Source of the DNA: Paracyclopina nana
Taxonomy: Eukaryota > Arthropoda > Copepoda > Cyclopoida > Cyclopettidae
DNA: 64,000 bases
NCBI GenBank assembly: GCA_019096065.1
Contig: JAGUCH010000001.1
Coordinates: 7,068,001 to 7,132,000, forward strand
Reading direction: 5' to 3'
In this document: positions 34,690-46,284 of the stretch, piece by piece
Layout of the letters: each line of letters opens with the position of its first letter
Position numbering within the stretch: the stretch's first letter is position 1
Notes under the pieces: generated by a model
Told to the model about the DNA's origin: nothing
Database searches by the model: none
What the model saw: the letters and a program-made list of their open reading frames with translations, nothing else
Position numbers and translations under genes: made by a program

Positions 34690-37600
34690 ATGGTGAAGGA
34701 ATCCTTCAATGGTCAAATCAGTCTCTATCTTGAGTACTACCGAACAGAAGAAAGACGATTGAAAGTGCCATTAGCCACATTAGTGACTCTATGTGTTGTG
34801 AAGCAAGCCGAAGCGTCTCCAACACCTAAGACAGGGTCAATCAAAAGCAATATTTTTACCTCCAGCTCGCGGATATCTAGTTAGTTTCCTATGAATTATA
34901 CCAAGTTGCAGGTTACAAACTTGGAGAGCTTTCTTTCAAAGCGTAACGATCGATACCTCCCGAGATGACATTTCTTTTTCTCTGTTTATATCAAAGGTTT
35001 TCTGTCTGATTTATTACCATTCGCTTCCAAAGCCTTTTCTTTTCTTCGTGCATCCAACTATAGCATAGGATTAGGCTGCAGAATTTGAGCATAAGCTGTA
35101 ATAGATAAGCAAATTCAATTATGAAAACATTCCCAATGCAAATTTGTTGTTCGGATTTCTTCTGTTGTAGACCTAGTTTGAGTAGAAAAAAGTTTGGCTG
35201 CCTTCCCGAGCAAAAGAAGAGGAGTTGCCATAAAGTTATTCTGTCCCTCCCTTCTTTTAGAGAGGGAAATATGTCTTTGATTGACCCTGCGTTGTTTGAA
35301 ATCCAGGTTTTCCATTCACCTTGTCCCAGTGGAGGAGATTGGAAATGAGACTCGTGAATTCTATGTAAATAGAGAAATTCCTGGCCTGGGAAAATTTATG
35401 GTACTCCACCATGAAGGGCTAAAGGAAGAGAAACACTCAGAGATTGCCTCGTGCAGCCTCCCGGCTTTGAGTGTATCTGAGGTGCAGCTCTGCATCAGTG
35501 GCATTTGCTCCGTACTAAGGTACCTCATCTTTCACCTGTCACCTCACCATGAACTGCTCGGGTATCAGGACAACTGCCTCACTGCGCCAGCCGAAGTCTC
35601 CACTTGGACCAAGTTTTGTGAGGTTGACTTCCCAAGAGCTTTGTGTGAGCTTGGCGGGTATGTTTATTTCATTATTCCTTTAGTAGCTCAAATCCTCGGA
35701 TTTTCAATTCTTGTATGAGTTAAGAATACATGGCTGAAAGCCGTTTTCGTTCTAGAGAATTGCTTGAGAAACCATATTTTTGTTTTCATCTTTGTTTGAC
35801 AAAGTACGGAAGTTTATTCAAGGATCCCTGGAGATAGTGCATTTTCTGCTTTGAAGCCCAACATTCATCCCGTTAATTTTCTAGGCCATCTAATGTGCTA
35901 CCACGCGAATTCGCTCAGTTCGAAATTCATATGAACCAGCCCATAAAAATCCACAACATCCGCAAACGAATGCAGCAGCAAAAGCTTGAAGATGAGAGCA
36001 TGGCTAATGTGATTACAGAGAACGGGCGTGAGACGATTTTGGATCAAGAAACAGGCCAAAAAGTGGATCCCATACATTTGTTCGCCAAGAGCCAACATTT
36101 ATTCGCAGAAGGTCCAGATTTCCTGCTCTCAGATGCAATTCTCTTCCCGCATTTCTATTACATGGTGCAACAATATGGTGAAGAACCATTTCAACTCGTT
36201 CTTCCGACAACTTTTGAGTGGTTCAAAAGGGCTTCAAAGAGAAGCAAGGCTCACTGCTTTCATGTGATTGGTGATGTGGAGTTTATTGAAGGGCTTGCAT
36301 TGAGGTGGCCGACTGAAAAACTCCCCAATCAAAGTCTCTACAAGTCTGACCCCAAAAGGTTAAATCCAAGTGCCAGAATCTTCACAAGGCAGCCTGACAT
36401 TGACAGAGCTAATGCATCGATCTCGGAGAATGTTTCTGCTCAGGTTCGTATGCATCTGTATTCACATTATTTCATGTGCCAGTTTCGGTAGCACATTTCG
36501 TCTCTTGGCAACAGTAAATGGAAATGTAGTGCGCAGGAAAGCTTCTTTAGCGAATGGTGACAAAACTACCTATCAACTTGCATTCTAAATGTCTTTTTTT
36601 GTGTGTTGAGTAATTCTCATAGCATAGTAAATGCTAAGCTTTCATCTGATGGCCTAATCCTATTTTTAAATCATTACAATCTGTCTGAGAGAGTAGCAAT
36701 CCTTTTACTGATTATTGATTCTTTTAGAACTTGATGATTTTCACATTGTTCTGATTAGTTAGCAGTGCCTTTTGTGTGAAACATTTCGTTCAATGATATG
36801 TGATTTTGAACTTAAAATTATCCTTGAAGATGAGTTACATTGTTTGCTACAGTTAATGCTGGGAAAGGGGATGTTGAACAGTTTTTCTGTCTCTCGAAGC
36901 AAATGCCTTTGGGCAGGTTTTTTTTTTCATTTCTTTTCTTTTTCGGTATTCTTCTCTCTTGTAGATCTGGTTAGATTTTTAAATTGTGAAATGTTTTTGC
37001 TTTCAGATTTTACAAGCTACTCCTTTCGAAGCCCAGCCAGACTTCATGATCGAATGGGGCTCTATCCCACATCTAGTCCATCCTTTGGGAGGCGAGTTGC
37101 CTCCAGAGCGGCTAGAAAAAAAGTGCCAACAATTAGAAAACTTGGCGGCAGCTGTGCTATCAGTCTATAAGCCTAGTGACGTCATCGTAGACTTTTGCTC
37201 AGGGGGAGGCCATTTGGCGATTCTCTTGGCATATCTGTTGCCAGAGGCCACCGTATACCTTGTGGAAAATAAGGAACAATCTCTCCAGAGGGCCATCCAG
37301 AGAGTGAAGGGTCTTGGCCTGAAAAATTGCCGATTTTTTCAGGTAAAACATATCTTCTTTGTTTGAGGCTACTATTGATCAAAGCAACTTTAGTCGAATG
37401 AATCTTTGATATCACAAATATGTTTCTACTACTCTTCAACAAGAGCAATAGTTCTGTGTTAAAGCCATAATTGCCTCATTTCATTGAGGAAATTCTTTGT
37501 ATTCTCCTACAATTTTTGTCAACTTACCATGTGACTGTAAATTACTTTAGGGCAATATGGATTACTTCAATGGAAAATTTGACATTGGAGTCAGCCTGCA

Positions 37601-38293
37601 TGCTTGTGGTGTTGCCACAGATTTGGTGATCCAAGCTTGTATTGAAAATCGTGCCTCATTTGTATCTTGTCCGTGTTGTTACGGCTCAGTCCAGGCTAAT
37701 CATATGGTGTCGTATCCGAGGAGTCACGCATTTTCTTCAATCTCCTTCAAGGTAAGAGGGCTTAGGTTGCACATTGAATGGAAATGAAATACTAGGTTGT
37801 CAGCAATTTTACCATTCACATCTAATGCGTCAAGATTGTATGGGAATGGAATGATATAATAAGTAGTTTTGCTGTAATTGATGGAGTATGCGGCAACGTA
37901 TTTCCTACTTGCTTTCTCGATTGTGGTGACAATCTAATTTTCGAGTAGAGCTTTATCAAACTAAATAGATGTATAATTTGCGCTAAAACATTATATAATG
38001 AATTAATCTGTATGCGATCTTGCTAAATAATTCGTTGGATTGGTAGTCTAACAAATTTGAAAACAATCTTGCAGGACTATCTGGTACTCGGTCACACGGC
38101 TGATCAGACGCATGGCACTAATGATAAGGAGGCTCAAGGTAGAAGGGCTATGAACGTAGTGGATACAGACAGAGTCTTAATGGCATCTGAGACTGGGATT
38201 TACTCGTCTGTCGTGCTTCGGCAGCTTCAGCCTCCATCTTGCTCCCCAAAAAACAATTTGATAATTGCTACAAGAGCAATTTTACAAGAGTGA
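34690..38293 (+). CDS. GSTCD: GSTCD homologue (GST C-terminal plus methyltransferase-like domain)
   Basis: Exons: 34690-34835, 35307-35657, 35885-36443, 37007-37342, 37551-37751 and 38075-38293, totalling 1812 nt (603 aa; human GSTCD is about 633). The N-terminus SLYLEYYRTEERRLKVPLA resembles the GSTCD start. A GST-like helical part follows (LPALSVSEVQLCISGICSVL). The C-terminal half has a Rossmann methyltransferase block VIVDFCSGGGHLAI (residues 411-424), VYLVENKEQSLQRA, and VSLHACGVATDLVIQACIEN with SCPCCYG, as in the SAM-dependent methyltransferase-like domain of the family. The protein is cytoplasmic in vertebrates; its reaction is not settled. Exons 3-6 are firm. The exon 1 donor and exon 2 acceptor are uncertain: an alternative is a donor after 34879 with acceptor before 35330. 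The ATG is 17 bp beyond the JTB stop. Confidence 0.9.
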
Positions 38294-38643
38294 GTTGGAA
38301 GAGGTGTGACTTTCATTACTGACAAAACCTTCCATTATGTAAAAAAAATTTAATTTGGGAATTTTTTTATACAACTGCCGACTGGAAGTTTTTTGGGTAT
38401 TTTTGTAGCAGAAGCTGAATAAGAAACCTCATTGATAGATAAAGTATATTGTAATGTGGTTACGCTGCTAATACAGTAGGAAAACCATTCCATCATCTTG
38501 ATTGTTTTTGCAGCGGCAGTTAATGTAGGGAAAAGTAACAACTTCTCCTTGATTGTTGCTTACTAAGTTTAGACACAAGCTGTCTGTCCCTTTTCTGGAA
38601 TGACGTAAGCACCCTTAGCGTGGGACTCTAAATAACGTTGTCT
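38294..38643. other. 3' flank of GSTCD; no gene recognised
   Basis: AT-rich sequence after the GSTCD stop. No clear poly(A) signal was placed. A CRE-like TGACGTAA lies near 38602, upstream of the TATA box described next. Confidence 0.4.
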
Positions 38644-38650
38644 TATAAAG
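38644..38650 (+). promoter_or_regulatory. TATA box upstream of a possible secreted-peptide exon
   Basis: TATAAAG, a good match to the TATA consensus, 86 bp before the ATG at 38730. Confidence 0.4.
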
Positions 38651-38729
38651 CGCGACTCGCAGATGTAAACTACTTTCTTGTTACATTTACGAGTGTTTAC
38701 CAAATTCCTTTGGAAAAGGCTATACTTCA

Positions 38730-38822
38730 ATGTCTGCTTGTCCATATATCCTTCTTATAACATTAGTACAGCTAAGTGCATTTTCTACGGTCTGTGCAAC
38801 ACATACTCAACACGAGTCACTT
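38730..38822 (+). CDS. possible first exon of a small secreted protein
   Basis: From the ATG at 38730 the frame reads a convincing signal peptide: MSACPYILLITLVQL, then a small-residue stretch ending VCA, a plausible cleavage point, then polar sequence. Near 38829 it meets a perfect donor, GTAAGT. A TATA box lies 86 bp upstream. I could not complete the gene. Joining GTAAGT to the nearest strong acceptor (CTTACAG at about 39016) would create a stop at once. Other exon-like intervals on this strand, such as 40310-40346 (acceptor and GTGAGT donor) and about 40870-41000, have not been linked. It would overlap the R7BP gene on the opposite strand. Alternative: chance hydrophobic frame. Confidence 0.3.
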
Positions 38823-39084
38823 CCAGCATGTAAGTACATAAAGCTTGTGAGCCAAGAATTATTCTTTTGCTCCTTTAACAATTCATGTATGCAATATAGG
38901 CTCATGAAGGCAAAGAATTTTTTATTGCTTCCTCGAGTCAGTCATGTTGGGAACTAGTATTTATTTTTATATAGAGTACAGAACACTGAATCAAAGACCA
39001 CAATTCTTCCATTCTTACAGAAAAAGGTGAGCTTTTGGGCTTTGATGAAAATTATTAGTTATTGAATAGACCCAACAGCTTTAT

Positions 39085-39296
39085 TGCTCTGTTCATCTAC
39101 AAACAATCGGAAAGCGAAATTCCTTTGCGCAAAGGAGTTCTCAGTACATAAACTAGCTGCGTAGAGTTGTCATTTTTCATGGATTTGTCATAATGCATAA
39201 TGAAATCTCTACGCAGCTAGTTTATGTACTGGGAGCTCCTTTGCGCAGAGGAATTTCGCTTTCGATTCCTTAAGGAGTTTGTAAGTGAACAGAGCA
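39085..39296. mobile_element. foldback MITE (212 bp)
   Basis: The termini TGCTCTGTTCATCTACAAAC and GTTTGTAAGTGAACAGAGCA are inverted copies. The inner arms, such as GCGAAATTCCTTTGCGCAAA and CTAGCTGCGTAGAG, also pair, so nearly the whole element can fold into one long hairpin around a loop near 39185. It lies between the convergent GSTCD and R7BP genes. Confidence 0.87.
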
Positions 39297-39860
39297 GATT
39301 CCATGTGGGTCGTTGCTCAAAGTGTATTTCCTTAAATTAGTAAAATTTGAAAATGATTGCGAGGAATCCATTGATGTTGTAGCAAGATAAAAGTTCTTTG
39401 GCAAATTGGAGGTGCAATGCGCTCATGGAACGATTGGCAAGTTAAAATAATTTTTCAAAGCATTACAAAGAATTATGCTGTCATTTCTTTAAGAAAGCCC
39501 CTAGTCTTCTGTATTTCACCTTCAATAAGCCGTTAAAACTTACTTTATTGCGTTATTAAAACTTGGTACCTACGACCTTAAATTAAATTATGTTGATTCA
39601 AATTCGTTTTTCTGCAAGAATCGATTATGAGCCCAACTGTAGGAATTTCCAGTATTTGCTCGGTATTTTCCAGTTCGCTGATCTTCTTTGTTTTTGGACT
39701 TCGCTCACAGTTCAGCTCATTTAATATACTTGAGGAGGGTTGCATAATAAGAAAAGCTTAGCAGCTAAAACAGGTTTTGGAAAGAGTACGCTCCTTGCTG
39801 GCGCTAAAGGTATATGGCTTGTAGATTTGCAAAAGGTTCCAAAATTGATAGGGTAAAATT

Positions 39861-42800
39861 TTAGATGTAGCTACTGCTGCTATTACTTGGATTGCTACGC
39901 AAACAGCAGAATGAATTCGACACATGATTCAGCATGCAATCATTTGAGGCTGCTCTTCTGCGGAATAACCTGTCTGATTTTTTCTTCTTGAACATCCATT
40001 TTCCACGACCAGCCTCACTGTTGGTTAAGCCATGACGGGCTGCAAATATCAAAGAGCAAACTGCACATTAACAACTTCAAAGGAGCTGGCTGAGAAGTTC
40101 ACTTCTCTCGTTCTAATATTTCATGTTTCACTTTCATACAAACTGGCTTTTTGCTTTTGAATTGTAATTAGTGCAAAATTCTTATACTTGAAAGCAAGGA
40201 AAATATTCAATTCGTTAATTTGCCATTTTGCATGCATCCATTCAAAATTATATTATTTTCGGACATGCTTCTTATTGTCAAACTTTTTAATTTAGCTCTT
40301 GATCAATAGGACTTGCTCGTCATTCTGCACTGCAAGATCTCAGATGGTGAGTTGAAAGGACATGAGTGGATAGAAAATGGTCCTCACTATCGACCTAGAG
40401 CAGAAGGCCTCTATAAAGGCATGAAAAGAATACTCAGGCTTAGTCTCTTCCGGAGATTTCATAGTGACCCAGCCACGGTCATTATCGTTTCTTATGTACT
40501 GAGTAGGTTGCGATGGAGCTACATAAGAATCGATAATGACCGTGGCAATGCCACTATGAAATCTCCAGAAGATACTGAGCCTCACTATCCATGGGACTAC
40601 CTTACTTTAAAAGGCCAACATGAGAGCTAGTGTGTGCTCAGTCAACCTTTTTATTGGCTTGTTTTGCTCCTAGTATTTTTGAGTAATGAGTCTTTTTATC
40701 TAAAAAAAAACCTTGCTACCTTTTATCCTAAATGCAAGAGGCCTAAAAAGAATATTGCATAAGCAGCCTTCTTTCTACCTGATGCTGTAACTGGTCACAT
40801 AAACAAAATGGAATTTATGACCATGGCCTCGAGCAGCAGCTAAAGAACAAGCCCAGATAGAAGATGCAGAATTGTCACACAGTCTCGACACAATCATTTG
40901 TACTGAAGGAGAGCATCATCATAACTTGGATGAATTGTGGTGACAGGCTGAAGAAGACCATTTCAGATGATGTCAAAAGTTCAGTTTCAACATTGGTACG
41001 TCATAGCATAAATTGTCTGCTCATAAGCTTTCTTTTTTCCCTCCGACTTATTCTAGTCTGCGAAATACGTGCTGAGAAAACAGGATCAAGTGACAAGATA
41101 CATTTCACATCCCATTTTCTAACAAAATTTGTCTCACTACAGCATCGCATTCCGATCACTTCGATGTATTAAATTATGAATGGAGGGGTCTCGGGAATAC
41201 TTGTTCAGCAAAGTTATCAAGGAATAAGAAACCAACTTTAAACTGTGCAGCTTTAATTTTAATAGCGCTTCAGCTTTCAACTGTAATATTTTTTTTACAG
41301 AAGAGCACGCTCGATCGAAGTTTTATGCTTCACAAATGTCGAGACCTGCGCGTGGTTTTTTATATGAGCAGCAAAAGTTTTGAAATTACGAAAAGTCATG
41401 GCTTTTTAGGGGTTACAGCTGTCAATCTACTCATGCATTCAATTTTTGAAAAAGTTCTGGTTGCTAGAAATAAGATGCGCAGGTATCAAGCTGCAAATGC
41501 ATTTACGTTGTTGTGTTATCCTATGTATGTAAAATACATCTACTAATCCTAACAGAATACAACAGCCTTTTCTCACCTTTTTCTGGATCTTCCCTTGGCA
41601 AATAATCAGCCATTTCACGGATGATTTGTCGTAATTCTCGTGTGTCCTTGTCAATCGATGCTTTCTCTTCAACATTAAAGTCAGGCCTCACAGTAGTACC
41701 GAGGACAATCTTGGAGAGGACATTTCCCAATCCATGAGAGGTTTGCCGAGTTTCTGGAAAGTGGTGGCAAACTTTAAGGTATAAGTGCCTCTTATGGAAG
41801 AGGATATATTTCAATTTTTAAAAACCCAGTATTGTTTTCCTCTTGTTGAAAGGGAAGCCTTGTTGACCTAATTTGCTCTGATTTCCGCTTCAGAATTCCA
41901 CAAAACGGCCAAATTGATTTACTCATTGGCTAATGAGATTTGGTAAATTCAATGAGAACCTAGCTTTCCTGTTCTCAAAAAGCAAAAAAAAAACTACTGA
42001 AAATTGGCACATATTGAAAAGTTAAGGCTTACACGCACGCCAAAGAACCGAAAATTCAGTACCATATAAATAATTTTTCAGATGTTTACTTCAGAATCGG
42101 TCTTTTGGTGCCAAAAGCCATCCTACGCCATTACCTCATTTTCTCAGTATTTCTAGAAGATATTTTGCCAAAATAGCAGCTATATTATGCAGAGTGTAAT
42201 AATAGACCGGGGAGCATTCACAATAATATATGATTATACACCTCTAGGCTGGAGGATAACACGAATTATTTTTAGTGTCTAGAGGCAGATCACGAATGAG
42301 TGGAGCGAACGAGTGATTGGCACGCAACGCTAAAAAATAATGAGCGTTATCCGACAGCCTAGAGGTGTATTATCCTATTACTATTAGCTACCCCCAACAT
42401 TTCAAGCAATTCCTAAAATTCAATTTAGAACAGCTTTTCTTGCACATTTTTTTTGTTAGAGATGCCTTAAATTTTGCCCTCATTTCCCCTTGTCGCCGGC
42501 CCGTCCAGACATGTATGCATAGTTGACCCAGCAGTCTAGCCCGTTGCCACTTCCCAGCTCGTTCGGATGGGCCCGTGTATTTAATCAACACAAAACGAAA
42601 TTTTTCAGAAACACATTGATAGCTTAGTGGTAGAGAATCGGATCTCTAATCTAATGACCCCAGGTTCGATTCCTGCTTCAGCTCCTATATTTTTCTTTCA
42701 TATTGAAATGAAATAGATCATTATCCACTTCTAGATGGATAATTTTCATTATCCTCCTCTGAATCAAAGAGCAATGAAAAATCATGGAAATAACTATATA

Positions 42801-45167
42801 TACAAAGTTTGCCAAAAAACGAAATCCCTAGTGAGGCTAAAGAGTCATCCTCCCATTTACTAGCAGCACTTTAATTCCGCTTCAACTCAATTAGCCCCGC
42901 TTTGAACACTTTATAGAGCACCTTGAGTCTGGCTTCTTTTGACCTTCAGCATAGCACACATAACCATAATTCAAAGAAAAAACTATCTACTCCTATTTCA
43001 TGATACTCAATTCCGGAGTACAGGGTCACTGAGCATCATCAGCAGTTGAAACTAGGTCATCTAGGACCCTTTTATAGTCCCATAGAGATGGATGCAATAT
43101 ACTACAACTCTAACATTGCAATGAGTGTGAAAGGCAATTTACCGTAAAAGGAGCTCATGTCCATAGGGATGGCCACAACTAGCCTCAAGCATTTGTTCAA
43201 TTCTCGCTCCAAGAGTTGGCTGAGCATGTACAAACATATCAGCTGCTGGTTGTCCAATATGGTTCCTTCGGCTATAGCACTGAAAAGAGCGGTTATCTCT
43301 GTCATGAAATGCATTCAAATTGTAGCATGCAAATTTAAATTCGCAGCAATCCCCCAATTGTTGTGGGTTTTGATCATTTAAACTATTTAATGGGCCTCTG
43401 AATGAGGTAACTTTATACCCAACTTCTCGAAGTCGCCAGCGGAAACCCTGTATTGCTCATAAGTATCGTATTCGTCGTCAGTTTACATAGCATGCTCGTT
43501 AGTTATGTCGTTAATAGCCTCAATCGAGAATCTAGCTCAGTAACTACATGGATTTTATAATTTTTCCAAATATTTATAACTTGGAAGATAAACAAAAGAC
43601 AGTCAAGAGATTCGCATGAGACTGTATCCAACGCGAACGTTTCTATGCAGCATTTTGTAAGCTCTATCTTATGAAGTTAATTACCTTTTGATTTGAGGCA
43701 TCAGTTGACCATGAGTTTGCTTACAGGCTTCCACACATTGCCGGCGCACCCGTCTGATTTTTTCGCGCAATTCAGGTGCATCTTTGGCTGTTCCCACGTG
43801 TATCAGGAGATCACGGAATGCGGCAATTTGTACGTTTATATCACAAATGACCTAAAAGAGAAGAATTAAAAGATTGCAAACGGAAAAAGGTTGTAAAACG
43901 AACTTTTGCGCTGACCATTTGAGGCTTTCTAGCCTTCAGGTGAGTAAAAGTAGAAAACTTTTTCTGGTCAATGCCACGCTCTAAAGGAGGAAAAGTGAAA
44001 TTCCTAAAGCCAGCAGAAAAGACTTCGGCTAACAGTACGTCTCATCGTCTTTCAAGGCTTTCAACTAGCAGGTAGCTCTTTTTAAAAGTTTACCTTAACC
44101 AGCGAGCGCTCGGGTAATCTAGGCCTTTCATCAAAACTTTCGACTTTAAAATCCACAAATTTGCCACAAATTAGCTTTAAAGGCAGAATTCTTGGCATAA
44201 TTTCAATTCAAAGAGAATTGAACGGCTGCAGCAGCTGCTTTCATCGAGGTATCTTTATTGTGCCAAGCGTAACTTTATGAATTAATTTTCAAGACCATCT
44301 GGCGTTGCTTAAGGAATTCATCAGCCTGAAGCAAAATATGGCTTTTTTTTAGGTCAACAAGCCAGGGTCTCCGAAGATGATTGCTCAGTTACCTTGCACT
44401 TTCAAAGATAAAGGCTCCGCTCTACCTTTTGTGCTTTGCCAGTCATCCAAGTTTTAGGAAAGCCACTTATACCTTATCACCGATCTCTTTTGTCGAGCAA
44501 AAACAGCGAATCGTAGCCAATTATTATAGGAGCTATCAAAAGGATACTAACAATTGAGGTACTAGATTGAAACCATTCGTAAACGCTGTTTCTAAGATTT
44601 AATGTGTTCCAATATTTAACAAAGCTTGTTTGCGGTCGACTGAAATTTTAATTTTCAAACGCAATGAAAACGCTTTTTTGCTGTTGAAGCAGTAGAAGTT
44701 GATTTCGAAATATGCATTATAACGTGAAAGAAGGCTTCCTCTACAACATCTTTCAAAGAAATCTGGTTAAAAAAATATGTTTCCTTAAAGCTAACTCCCT
44801 TGGTTCTCATTATTTTTATGCGCATAGTTGCTAAAACTGCTGTGTAATTTTGTTTGATGCCATAACAAGAAAAATCGCTCACCATCTGTATTTTCTTCTC
44901 CTCTTCACGTGTTTTAGTCGCAGAAAATACCACAGTGTTGGTGCTGTAAGGCGTTATAACGGTCCCCAAGTGGCCAGTGTGCTGACCTGTGTTCGCATTT
45001 GTTGGAGGCCCTCCGGAGGTCATCACCGCAGCGAATTGCTCAGAGGAGGCCGCGGAGGCCACGTGCTGTGTCATCATAACAGTCGTCACCATTACCAGAA
45101 CGACAGTATCTCTATTGTTACGAGCAGAAAAAATGAGAATGTACGTGTTGCATGTCTGCTGAAACAT
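39861..45167 (-). CDS. RGS7BP: RGS7-binding-protein (R7BP/R9AP family) homologue
   Basis: R7BP proteins anchor R7-type RGS/G-beta-5 complexes at membranes and so tune G-protein signalling. Minus-strand exons in order: 44883-45167, 43685-43851, 43143-43279, 41577-41753 and 39861-40039, totalling 945 nt (314 aa), with phases agreeing throughout. Recognition rests on exon 2, CDINVQIAAFRDLLIHVGTA with a following basic helix (REKIRRVRRQCVEACKQTH), and exon 3, DNQQLICLYMLSQLLERELN with LRLVVAIPMDMSSFY, both characteristic of R7BP. The last exon has KKKKSDRLFRRR and a Cys300-Cys301 pair near the C-terminus. This polybasic plus dicysteine tail is where vertebrate R7BP is palmitoylated. The first exon is the weakest: its start could be 45167, an internal Met, or a further upstream exon. 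Introns carry several foldback elements and a tRNA-like sequence. Confidence 0.82.
40434..40582. repeat. inverted-repeat hairpin in an R7BP intron
   Basis: The left arm with GGAGATTTCATAGTG and CCACGGTCATTATCG pairs with the right arm CGATAATGACCGTGG and CACTATGAAATCTCC around a loop near 40505. This explains why long open frames appear on both strands. It is probably a MITE, but exact ends and a target duplication are not clear. Confidence 0.75.
42088..42192 (-). repeat. degenerate relative of the foldback at 59634-59847
   Basis: Read on the minus strand, this stretch follows the same order of words as the element near 59645-59755: GCATAATAT, GCTGATATTTTG-like, CTGAGAAA, TAGGATGG and GGxACCAAAAGACCGA. 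Only one half is recognisable. It lies in an R7BP intron. Confidence 0.55.
42237..42369. mobile_element. short foldback element (about 133 bp)
   Basis: The ends TACACCTCTAGGCTG and CAGCCTAGAGGTGTA are perfect 15-bp inverted repeats. GGATAAC near the left end and GTTATCC near the right end also pair. No coding capacity; R7BP intron. Confidence 0.8.
42613..42684 (+). pseudogene. tRNA-Arg(TCT)-like sequence, probably a pseudogene or SINE head
   Basis: An A box TAGCTTAGTGG and a B box GGTTCGATTCC are in the right order and spacing, and the T-arm stem is nearly intact. The anticodon position would read TCT. However, the base before the anticodon is C instead of the invariant T, the anticodon stem has a mismatch, and the 7-bp acceptor stem does not pair. 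A working tRNA is therefore unlikely. It lies in an R7BP intron. Confidence 0.55.
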
Positions 45168-46284
45168 GCCAAACTGGGGCTTTCTCTGCGTAGCGCCTCA
45201 CCTTTGACTTGGAGTGCAACGTGAGAGGAGAAGAATAAAGAGCGCCGCAGAGCGAGCTTTGCAGGCAGCGATGTTCAGCTTCGGCCTGTGCTTTGGGGTA
45301 GCACCGTTACATTGTTCAGAAGCAAACTGGTGGTGACTGCAGATGCTGCTTCATCGCTGCTATTTCGCTGCTGGTTGTATGAAGCAACTCTATGATAGGT
45401 TAATCTTGTACAAATGCTCTTTATAGCTGACTTCCCTGCGACTAGGGTAATTGGCTTGCTGTGGAGATGATGAATAAAACGTTGGATGGACCTAGTAATC
45501 TGACTTTTGGGTGGTGTTGGCTTCTTGAATAGCAGCCCTCCTTAGAAAGGCAACTTTCGTTGCATCCATCTGATGCATCAAACTTTTAAGCTAACCATGA
45601 GCCATATTGTATCCGAGCTATTTATTTTCTTGTTAAAATAAACTGCTTTTTCCCAAAGGAAGGTGAAATACGAAGTAAACTCCACGTGCTAGTAATTTGT
45701 TTTCTTTTCTTGGAAGCAATAAAATTGGGATTAGAAAGACGTAGCAAAAAACCAAATATGATATTATCCATGAATGTTAGTTGAAAGTTGTGCACCGCTT
45801 TTATTTGGCAAGCTGTTAGCAACATATTTCCACGAAAATGCTGCCATAATCAATGTCAGAAAAATAGTTAACATAGTTAAGGATCATTTTGACCTTCAAA
45901 AATTAATGTGCATTAAAAGTATGTAATCAATGACCAACCTTTTACGAAGTTCCCACTGAATTGGGCTACGAGTTTCAATTGCATGCCTATATTGTTGGTG
46001 AAATGGACTCACCAACTACTTTTTCACTTTTGATCCAAAAAGGACAAAGGAAGGAGAGTAATTTTAGCTAAAATGCCTTTCACAGCAAAAAGGTTTTTTT
46101 GCAGCCTTTCTTTCGCATGCCATTTGATAGCTAGAGCAACAAACACGTTGCAACTTTCAACCACTTCACTGCTAGCTTCAGGTTGGAATCAAACAGTTTG
46201 CTTCGAATTAGATGAACTGCCATTTTTCTTACTTGCTTTCACTGTGTGTGTGTACGAACGAGAAAAAGCTTAAATGAAAAAGCA
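45168..46284. other. 5' flank of the R7BP homologue; no gene recognised
   Basis: This spacer should hold the R7BP promoter and possibly an upstream exon. A moderately GC-rich block lies at about 45170-45300. No recognisable coding frame. Confidence 0.45.

Noticed and set aside
40313-40630. 105-residue plus-strand frame and an 81-residue minus-strand frame over it
   Set aside because: Both arise from the inverted-repeat hairpin at 40434-40582.
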